DNA of 9,798 bases. Source: an uncultured Lachnospiraceae bacterium. Its GTDB lineage: Bacteria; Bacillota; Clostridia; Lachnospirales; Lachnospiraceae. The DNA lies in NCBI GenBank assembly GCA_910577115.1, contig CAJTMC010000078.1, positions 1 to 9,798 of the forward strand. Reading direction: 5' to 3'. The notes beneath the pieces were generated by a model that was not told where the DNA came from, ran no database searches, and saw only the letters and a program-made list of their open reading frames with translations. Positions 6,110 through 9,798 of the stretch are shown piece after piece (the first letter of the stretch is position 1; each line of letters starts with the position of its first letter). The translations under genes were made by a program, and so were the position numbers.

Positions 6110-6469
6110 ATGGATATTAAACTTTTCGATTCAGAATTGAAAGTAATGTGTGTGCTTTGGAATGAGGGAGATACCACAGCAAAACATATATCCGACGTTC
6201 TGAAAGAGGAAATCGGTTGGAACATGAATACCACCTATACGCTGATAAAAAGGTGTATAAAAAAGGGAGCTATTGAACGTTCCGAACCTAATTTCGTGTG
6301 TCATGCACTTATTCCCAAAGAGGAAGTACAGGAAGCCGAAACGAATGAACTGATTAACAAAATTTATGATGGTTCTGCGGACAAGTTATTTGCCGCACTT
6401 TTGAGTAGGAAGAAACTTTCTGCTGAAGAAATTGAAAAGCTGAAAAAAATTGTTGCTGATTTGGAATGA
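6110..6469 (+). CDS. BlaI/MecI/CopY-family transcriptional repressor
   Basis: The 119-residue protein starts at the ATG at 6110, seven bases after GGGAGG; an upstream in-frame GTG at 6092 is less likely because it overlaps that site. Residues 1-70 form the winged helix: LFDSELKVMCVLWNEGDTTA, then the recognition helix WNMNTTYTLIKRCIKKGAI and a wing ending HALIPKEE. Residues 75-119 form the helical dimerisation domain ending LSAEEIEKLKKIVADLE. In BlaI/MecI systems the repressor is inactivated through a membrane sensor protease, BlaR1/MecR1, usually encoded just downstream. Here only the first 20 or so codons of such a gene remain. The repressor may be constitutively active or answer to another sensor elsewhere. 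Target genes cannot be named; operator-like dyads in its own promoter point to self-control. Confidence 0.88.
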   Translation: MDIKLFDSELKVMCVLWNEGDTTAKHISDVLKEEIGWNMNTTYTLIKRCIKKGAIERSEPNFVCHALIPKEEVQEAETNELINKIYDGSADKLFAALLSRKKLSAEEIEKLKKIVADLE

Positions 6470-6479
6470 GGTGATAAGT

Positions 6480-6551
6480 ATGACTTTGCCGGAAGTGAGC
6501 TTTTCCGGGGCTGTTTTTATTTACATCTACTGCTCATTTTGTCCTAAATGA
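6480..6551 (+). pseudogene. 5' stub of an M56/BlaR1-type sensor peptidase gene
   Basis: An ATG at 6480, ten bases after the repressor stop and preceded by GAGGTGAT, opens 23 codons reading MTLPEVSFSGAVFIYIYCSF then CPK and a TGA. The position, ribosome site and opening match the usual start of the M56 membrane protease that follows blaI, whose first transmembrane helix begins at about residue 10. The sequence leaves the family after about residue 14, so the rest of the gene (normally several hundred codons with an HExxH site) has been deleted or replaced. The assignment rests on context and a short N-terminal pattern. Confidence 0.5.
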
Positions 6552-6674
6552 GCCAAGCCGAGTAAAGCGGTCATTGATTTTGCATGGCTCTATGGAAGAC
6601 AGAAACCGGGTACATACCGTAATAGTTGTTTTAAGAAAAGATTGAAGTTCATGAGGAAAATGGCATGGCTAATC
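6552..6674. other. Spacer without a supportable gene
   Basis: A short frame in the +1 register relative to the stub reads NEPSRVKRSLILHGSMEDRN then RVHTVIVVLRKD and a stop at about 6647. It has no recognised family and no start site, and may be debris from whatever replaced the M56 gene. Nothing else stands out before the thiamine promoter. Confidence 0.3.
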
Positions 6675-6703
6675 TTGACTTTCAATCCAATATCACCTAT
6701 ACT
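6675..6703 (+). promoter_or_regulatory. Sigma-A promoter of the thiamine operon
   Basis: -35 TTGACT (6675-6680) and -10 TATACT (6698-6703) are separated by exactly 17 bp. The start site would fall near 6710, so the transcript begins at the P1 stem of the first TPP riboswitch. Such a tight fit supports the call. Confidence 0.75.
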
Positions 6704-6707
6704 ATTA

Positions 6708-6792
6708 TTCGAGCAGGAGGACTACAATGTAGTTGAGAAGGCAGAACCCGACCCTTTGAACCTGTTGGTTAATACCAACGTAGGGAGCTGAA
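6708..6792 (+). promoter_or_regulatory. TPP riboswitch 1 (thi box)
   Basis: This aptamer senses thiamine pyrophosphate. The 3' signature is nearly canonical: ACCCTTTGAACCTG, the GTTGGT/ACCAAC stem with TAAT, then GTAGGGA (6749-6786). The pyrimidine-sensing J3-2 motif reads TTGAGA (6733-6738), close to the CUGAGA consensus. P3 is ACTAC/GTAGT around 6721-6733, and P1 can form from TTC-AGC with GCTGAA (6787-6792). A terminator follows at 6813, so TPP binding should end transcription before riboswitch 2. Confidence 0.93.
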
Positions 6793-6812
6793 TGATACGA
6801 TATTGTATTTTT

Positions 6813-6850
6813 AGGATATTCCCTGCACACGGAATGTCCTTTTTGTTTTT
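6813..6850 (+). terminator. Terminator of TPP riboswitch 1
   Basis: AGGATATTCC (6813-6822) pairs with GGAATGTCCT (6831-6840), with one G-T pair and an eight-base loop, and is followed by TTTTTGTTTTT. It is a strong intrinsic terminator placed 20 bases after the aptamer. Confidence 0.88.
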
Positions 6851-6872
6851 AACTGAATAAGATTGATATGTG

Positions 6873-6953
6873 TTTGCGAGGGAACTGAACAAGTTGAAAA
6901 AGGTAAGACCTGACCTCTGGACCTGTCGGCTAATACCGGCGTAGGGAAGCAAT
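6873..6953 (+). promoter_or_regulatory. TPP riboswitch 2 (thi box), variant sensor loop
   Basis: A second aptamer follows the first in the same transcript. It has P1 TTGC/GCAA (6874-6877, 6949-6952), P3 AACT/AGTT, and the 3' signature GGACCTG, then TCGGCTAATACCGGCGTAGGGA ending near 6947. The J3-2 loop reads TTGAAA (6894-6899) where riboswitch 1 has TTGAGA, and the helix entry reads CTCTGGACC instead of CCTTTGAACC. A second terminator lies downstream. The two copies are clearly diverged, so this is not a recent duplication. Confidence 0.9.
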
Positions 6954-6977
6954 TTCTTACGCCGTACTGCGTCTGAA

Positions 6978-7012
6978 AGAGCTTCTGATAATTTGGAAGC
7001 TCTATTTTTTTA
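6978..7012 (+). terminator. Terminator of TPP riboswitch 2
   Basis: AGAGCTTC (6978-6985) pairs perfectly with GAAGCTCT (6996-7003) around a ten-base loop, followed by ATTTTTTTAT. It stands directly before the tenA ribosome site, so transcription must pass two terminators to reach tenA. Confidence 0.88.
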
Positions 7013-7031
7013 TCACAAGGAGGCAAAGGGA

Positions 7032-7691
7032 ATGTTATTTATGGAAGGTATTTTGAAACAGAATAGGCTTCTGTGGGACAAGTGTATCGATACTATGTTT
7101 GTGCAGGACATGAAGGATGGAAAACTTCCTATTGAAGATTTTAAGGAATACATGGTACAGGACAGTATCTATCTGAAAAATTATGCCCGTGTGTATGGAA
7201 AAGCCATATACCATGCAGAAACATTAAGGGAAATTCAGATTTATTATTCTATACTGAACTTTGTTACGGATACGGAATCGGAAGTTCGATTGAACTATCT
7301 GAGACAATTCGGAATGGTGGATGATGATATAGAACTTATTGCGCCATTACCGGAGAACAAGAATTATATTGATTTTCTGTTTGAAATTGCGGAGCGTGGA
7401 AATGGATGCGAAATACTCATGGCGGTACTTCCGTGTATGCTGAGCTACAGTTACATATTCCGGAAACTTGCAGAGGAACCGGAAAGCCGGAGATCGAGAT
7501 ATTGGGATTTCATTCAGGATTATGCCGATGACCGGTATGCTGATAACTGTAAGAAATGGTGTGCCTTTGCAGAGAAGAAGTGTGGGAGCCTTTCTGAGGC
7601 AGAGCGTAAAAAGTTGGAAGGTATTTTTGAAAGGGCAGGTCATCTGGAACTTGATTTCTGGAATATGGCTTACCGGAGGAAAAAGACATGA
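7032..7691 (+). CDS. tenA: Aminopyrimidine aminohydrolase / thiaminase II, TenA family
   Basis: The 219-residue protein starts at the ATG at 7032, eight bases after AAGGAGG (7017-7023). TenA hydrolyses aminomethyl-pyrimidine breakdown products of thiamine to HMP, allowing salvage of the pyrimidine half, and also cleaves thiamine weakly. The family's catalytic residues are visible: Asp44 in YMVQDSIYL, the nucleophile Cys135 in VLPCMLSYSYIF, and Glu206 in LELDFWNMAY. The length equals that of a full TenA, and presence of the Cys places it in the TenA-C class. It is first in a TPP-controlled operon. Its TGA overlaps the next ATG (ATGA at 7688-7691), implying translational coupling to the thiN remnant. 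It appears intact and functional. Confidence 0.95.
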   Translation: MLFMEGILKQNRLLWDKCIDTMFVQDMKDGKLPIEDFKEYMVQDSIYLKNYARVYGKAIYHAETLREIQIYYSILNFVTDTESEVRLNYLRQFGMVDDDIELIAPLPENKNYIDFLFEIAERGNGCEILMAVLPCMLSYSYIFRKLAEEPESRRSRYWDFIQDYADDRYADNCKKWCAFAEKKCGSLSEAERKKLEGIFERAGHLELDFWNMAYRRKKT

Positions 7692-7879
7692 GAAATGGAA
7701 TTTGTTATGTAGTAGGTGCGGGAGAAAATTATGGACTTGATTTCCAAAAGACTGTGGGGGATTTGGTAATAGCAGCCGATGCGGGGTTACGTTATCTGGC
7801 TGGGCAGGATATCAGGGCAGAATTTGTGATTGGGGATTATGACAGCATGGAATGTGTTCCGTCCCCCCGCATACTATAG
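7688..7879 (+). pseudogene. thiN: Thiamine pyrophosphokinase, N-terminal third only
   Basis: The frame gives 63 residues, against about 210 for a full enzyme, which transfers pyrophosphate from ATP to thiamine to make TPP. The opening is diagnostic: CYVVGAGENYGLDF, then GDLVIAADAGLRYL and EFVIGDYDSME, with the nucleotide/metal-binding GDxDS motif at residues 49-53. After VPSP the frame leaves the family and stops (RIL). The downstream DDTD catalytic motif and the entire C-terminal beta-sandwich are missing. The remaining 54 bases before thiD carry no thiN remnant I can recognise. It starts within the tenA stop, so it was once translationally coupled. It should be inactive, and TPP synthesis needs another kinase elsewhere. 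Confidence 0.88.
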
Positions 7880-7933
7880 CACTAAGTCCCCAAAAGTTGT
7901 TTTCCCAAAAGAGAGAAAGGAGAAGATTGTACC

Positions 7934-8770
7934 ATGAAAAAAGTATTGAGCATTGCAGGGTCTGATTGCAGCGGCGGTGCGGGCATACAGGCAGACTTAA
8001 AGACATTTTCCGCACATGGCGTATATGGCATGAGCGTCATTGTATCTGTTGTGGCAGAAAACACAGGCAGGGTGATAGGCATTCAGGACGTCAGCCCGGA
8101 TATGATCGGTAAACAGATTGACGCTGTTTTTGAAGATATTGAGGTTGATGCAGTGAAAGTCGGTATGCTTTCCACACCGGACTGTATGGAAGAAGTTGCC
8201 CAAAAATTGAAATATTACCATCCGGCAAATATAGTAGTTGATCCTGTGATGTATGCAAAGAACGGCTGTCCGCTTATGGAACCTGACGCAATCGAAACAC
8301 TGATCGGAACGGTTATCCCCCTTGCTGACGTACTGACACCGAATATTCCGGAAGCAGAAAAAATAATAAGAACCAAGATTGGTTCGATTACAGACATGGA
8401 AGAAGCTGCGAAAGAAATTTGTGCAATGGGATGCAGGGCGGTTGTTGTCAAGGGCGGTCATGCAGCAGGGAATGCGGCAGATGTCCTGTTTGATGGGGAA
8501 GAGATCTGCCACTTTGACACTGTCCGGATTGATACGAAAAATACGCATGGGACAGGCTGCACTTTTTCCGCCGCTGTTGCTTCACAGCTTGCAAGAGGTG
8601 TGAATTTACGGGAGGCAGTTCAAAAAGCAAAGGATTATGTGACGATGGCGATTGAGCATTCCCTTGATATTGGGAAGGGCTGCGGCCCTACGCATCATTT
8701 CTGGCATCTCTACCAATATGGGTTGATGGAAGAACAATATTCAGGGAAAGAAAGGGGCAGCACGAAATGA
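7934..8770 (+). CDS. thiD: Hydroxymethylpyrimidine/phosphomethylpyrimidine kinase
   Basis: The 278-residue protein starts at an ATG preceded by AAAGGAGA (7916-7923). ThiD phosphorylates HMP and then HMP-phosphate, giving the pyrophosphate substrate that ThiE joins to the thiazole. Ribokinase-fold signatures are intact: the substrate loop SIAGSDCSGGAGIQADLKTF at 6-25, VDPVMYAKNG at 102-111, LTPNIPEAE at 134-142, KGGH at 173-176, and the anion-hole/catalytic segment THGTGCTFSAAVASQLARG with Cys209. The C-terminus has the usual GP(T/V)xHF motif and then about 20 extra polar residues. It logically follows TenA, which supplies HMP. Its TGA overlaps the ATG of the next frame (ATGA at 8767-8770). 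It appears functional. Confidence 0.95.
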   Translation: MKKVLSIAGSDCSGGAGIQADLKTFSAHGVYGMSVIVSVVAENTGRVIGIQDVSPDMIGKQIDAVFEDIEVDAVKVGMLSTPDCMEEVAQKLKYYHPANIVVDPVMYAKNGCPLMEPDAIETLIGTVIPLADVLTPNIPEAEKIIRTKIGSITDMEEAAKEICAMGCRAVVVKGGHAAGNAADVLFDGEEICHFDTVRIDTKNTHGTGCTFSAAVASQLARGVNLREAVQKAKDYVTMAIEHSLDIGKGCGPTHHFWHLYQYGLMEEQYSGKERGSTK

Positions 8771-8832
8771 ATGATTGTATCGACATTGCTATGGTGTTGG
8801 AAAAATCCGTGCGGCAATTGACATACAGATAA
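8767..8832 (+). pseudogene. thiM: Start of a truncated gene coupled to thiD, probably hydroxyethylthiazole kinase
   Basis: The ATGA overlap with thiD opens 21 codons reading MNDCIDIAMVLEKSVRQLTY then R and TAA. A coupled start means a real gene once lay here. An N-terminal helix of the form IAxxLExVR is how many ThiM proteins begin (before PLVHxITNYV), and thiM commonly sits next to thiD. The homology ends after about 17 residues and nothing of the ThiM catalytic region follows. ThiE is an alternative origin. The gene is inactive either way. Confidence 0.45.
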
Positions 8833-8985
8833 ATATTTTTTTCTAAAGAAACGGAATTTACCAGTCCTGGAAAACTATGTGGCGCAAGGTGTTTCATCCC
8901 GCTGGTATACAGGGGGGACAGATTTTTTGTGATAAGACAACCTTAACGGGAAATAGAATATAGAAAAGCGGTCAAGGGGCAGGAT
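8833..8985. other. Spacer, possible gene debris
   Basis: One frame is open from 8833 to a TAA at 8944-8946 (including GKLCGARCFIPLVYRGDRFF) but has no start codon and no family I recognise. It probably belongs to sequence that replaced the end of the thiamine operon. No convincing promoter or terminator is visible. Confidence 0.3.
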
Positions 8986-9255
8986 ATGGAACTGACAAGA
9001 GAAATGTTACAGGAGATGGCGGCTGTGGATATACGGAGCGTGGATATTAACAGCCTGACGGATTTAAGGGATATTGTGGTTGACACGAAAAAGCCCGTCC
9101 CCCAGAAACTGGCCTCTTTTGCGGCGCAGACTAATAACGTATACATCCACCGGATCGGGGACTATATCGTGAAAGTCCGTTTCTTGGAAGAAGGGCCGAC
9201 CATTGATGATAAGATGGAGGAATATTTGAAGCGGCTTGCGGAGATATACATTTAA
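8986..9255 (+). CDS. Small mobile-element protein, DUF6870-like
   Basis: The 89-residue protein starts at an ATG six bases after AAGGGG (8974-8979). Its pattern LTREMLQEMAAVDIRSVDIN at the N-terminus, a DxRDIxVDT segment in the middle, then NNVYIHRIGDYIVKVRF and a final helix DKMEEYLKRLAEIYI match my memory of DUF6870 proteins. These are small cytoplasmic proteins found beside large serine recombinases in Lachnospiraceae mobile elements. It precedes a serine recombinase here, which fits that pairing. No enzymatic motif is visible and the function is unknown. The gene looks complete. It is separated from the recombinase by a structured 230-bp spacer with its own weak terminator. Confidence 0.6.
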   Translation: MELTREMLQEMAAVDIRSVDINSLTDLRDIVVDTKKPVPQKLASFAAQTNNVYIHRIGDYIVKVRFLEEGPTIDDKMEEYLKRLAEIYI

Positions 9256-9306
9256 CCGGAATGGAAGCAGATTGTTCTTGAAAGAACGGAACAGTTATGT
9301 TAATCC

Positions 9307-9343
9307 AAAGTCAGGACTTGATTCAGTGGAAGCCCTGGCTTTT
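9307..9343 (+). terminator. Weak intrinsic terminator after the DUF6870-like gene
   Basis: AAAGTCAGG (9307-9315) pairs with CCTGGCTTT (9334-9342), with one G-T pair, around an 18-base loop. It ends in only four Ts, so termination may be partial. Confidence 0.5.
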
Positions 9344-9379
9344 AGATATGAGTGGGATAACGGCTATCTTTGTTAGCCA

Positions 9380-9408
9380 GTTAAAACCTCGCAATGCGCG
9401 GTTTTAAC
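9380..9408. repeat. Perfect 9-bp stem hairpin in the pre-recombinase spacer
   Basis: GTTAAAACC (9380-9388) and GGTTTTAAC (9400-9408) pair perfectly. Inside them CGC/GCG (9390-9392, 9396-9398) pair again around AAT, with a single mismatch between the two helices. The whole element is a 29-base hairpin. Confidence 0.7.
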
Positions 9409-9411
9409 TCT

Positions 9412-9463
9412 CGCGGCAGTCGCTAAGGTCAAGCAGGCTTGACTATGACTCGTTGCTCGCGGA
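9412..9463. repeat. Long imperfect hairpin before the recombinase
   Basis: GTCAAGC and GCTTGAC (9428-9443) form a tight palindrome. Their flanks CGCGGCAGTCG and CGTTGCTCGCG pair imperfectly, extending the stem to about 50 bases. Together with the preceding hairpin it makes the leader of the recombinase unusually structured. Confidence 0.5.
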
Positions 9464-9487
9464 AATAAAAAGTCAGGGGTGATACAG

Positions 9488-9697
9488 TTGAAAGAAAAAC
9501 AATTCTATGCGGCCATGTACCTCCGTCTTTCAAAGGATGACGAGGACAGGGGCAGCTTCAATAAGTCCGAGAGCAACAGCATCGGAAACCAGAGGCAACT
9601 TATCAAATCATTCTTAAGGGAGCAGTCAGACATAGAGCTTTACGACATCTATGTGGATGACGGTTTTTCAGGGAGCAATTTTGTTGAGGTAAGATAA
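9488..9697 (+). pseudogene. Large serine recombinase, N-terminal 69 residues only
   Basis: I start it at the TTG at 9488, seven bases after AGGGGTG; a GTG at 9479 overlaps that site. The resolvase catalytic domain opens normally: AAMYLRLSKDDED with the nucleophilic serine at residue 15, then KSESNSIGNQRQLIKSFL and YVDDGFSGSNF, where the family expects DRPxF. Instead the frame reads VEVR and stops inside the left arm of a hairpin at 9686-9732. Complete TnpX-type proteins have 500 or more residues, so the rest of the catalytic domain and the DNA-binding domains are absent and the product is inactive. The family mobilises Tn4451-like and related elements in Clostridia. Confidence 0.85.
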
Positions 9698-9737
9698 CGT
9701 AACCTTTTTTTCAGAGGGCGTTATCTTACCTCTTTTT
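9686..9737 (+). terminator. Terminator-like hairpin at the recombinase breakpoint
   Basis: GAGGTAAGATAACG (9686-9699) and CGTTATCTTACCTC (9719-9732) are a perfect 14-bp inverted repeat with a 19-base loop, followed by TTTTT. It looks like an intrinsic terminator, but its left arm supplies the last codons and stop of the truncated recombinase, so it arrived with the sequence that broke the gene. Confidence 0.7.
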
Positions 9738-9798
9738 GATGTATGTTAGATAGCATAACTCTTTACGTCGGCTCCTATCTGTCTGAAATAGGAGATAC
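9733..9798. other. Right-edge sequence beyond the breakpoint
   Basis: No gene is visible. CTCCTAT (9772-9778) and ATAGGAG (9788-9794) form a 7-bp hairpin near the window end. This may be the left edge of an inserted element or the leader of a gene outside the window. Confidence 0.35.

Noticed and set aside
6669..6740. Small frame MANLDFQSNITYTIIRAGGL preceded by a GAGGA
   Set aside because: It coincides with the -35, spacer, -10 and riboswitch 5' end of the thiamine operon, so its codons are better explained as regulatory DNA.
6992..7031. Upstream extension of tenA starting at 6993
   Set aside because: It would start inside the terminator hairpin of riboswitch 2, whereas AAGGAGG fits the ATG at 7032.
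7997..8548. Minus-strand open frames across thiD
   Set aside because: These are shadows of thiD, which has full family motifs on the plus strand.

Overview
The window looks like a low-to-moderate GC Clostridia chromosome, most likely Lachnospiraceae. The grounds are consensus AGGAGG ribosome sites, TTGACA/TATAAT-type promoters, a T-box leader, TPP riboswitches, a BlaI-type repressor, and mobile-element proteins (a DUF6870-like small protein and a resolvase-type recombinase) common in gut Lachnospiraceae. The assignment rests on gene style only.

Layout. 1-460: tail of a membrane protein (perhaps a sensor kinase), a strong terminator and a minus-strand gene remnant. 480-1298: a sigma-A-type promoter and an intact lipoprotein gene. 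1355-2700: minus-strand mobile debris, namely a tyrosine integrase truncated at both ends and an unrecognised membrane-anchored protein lacking a ribosome site. 2705-4804: a self-contained minus-strand unit of promoter, T-box leader, methionyl-tRNA synthetase and terminator. 4816-5136: a short tandem repeat and a broken LytTR response-regulator remnant. 5249-5953: a second lipoprotein with a foreign-looking C-terminal tail, then a long perfect inverted repeat. 6014-6551: a BlaI/MecI-family repressor with two operator-like dyads; its expected M56/BlaR1 partner survives only as a 5' stub. 6675-8832: a thiamine salvage operon (promoter, two TPP riboswitches in series each followed by its own terminator, tenA, thiN remnant, thiD, thiM remnant). 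8833-9798: a DUF6870-like gene, a hairpin-rich spacer and a serine recombinase cut short at a terminator-like hairpin.

How the parts work together. Two regulated metabolic modules stand out. The MetRS unit should be induced when uncharged tRNA-Met accumulates. The specifier codon reads ATG and the T-box reads UGGU, which suits a tRNA with discriminator A. The enzyme has the eight-cysteine zinc region and GKDNIPFHT motif of the archaeal-like MetRS group, so it may be a spare, possibly inhibitor-resistant synthetase. The thiamine operon should be shut off by TPP through two successive sensor-terminator decisions. Its enzymes would regenerate the pyrimidine moiety (TenA) and phosphorylate it (ThiD), but the kinase genes at both later positions are truncated.

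The window holds many 3'- or 5'-truncated genes (kinase-like tail, integrase, LytTR, BlaR1, thiN, thiM, serine recombinase). It therefore reads as an accessory region worn by repeated insertion and deletion, with a few intact regulated genes surviving. I saw no rRNA, tRNA or CRISPR array.
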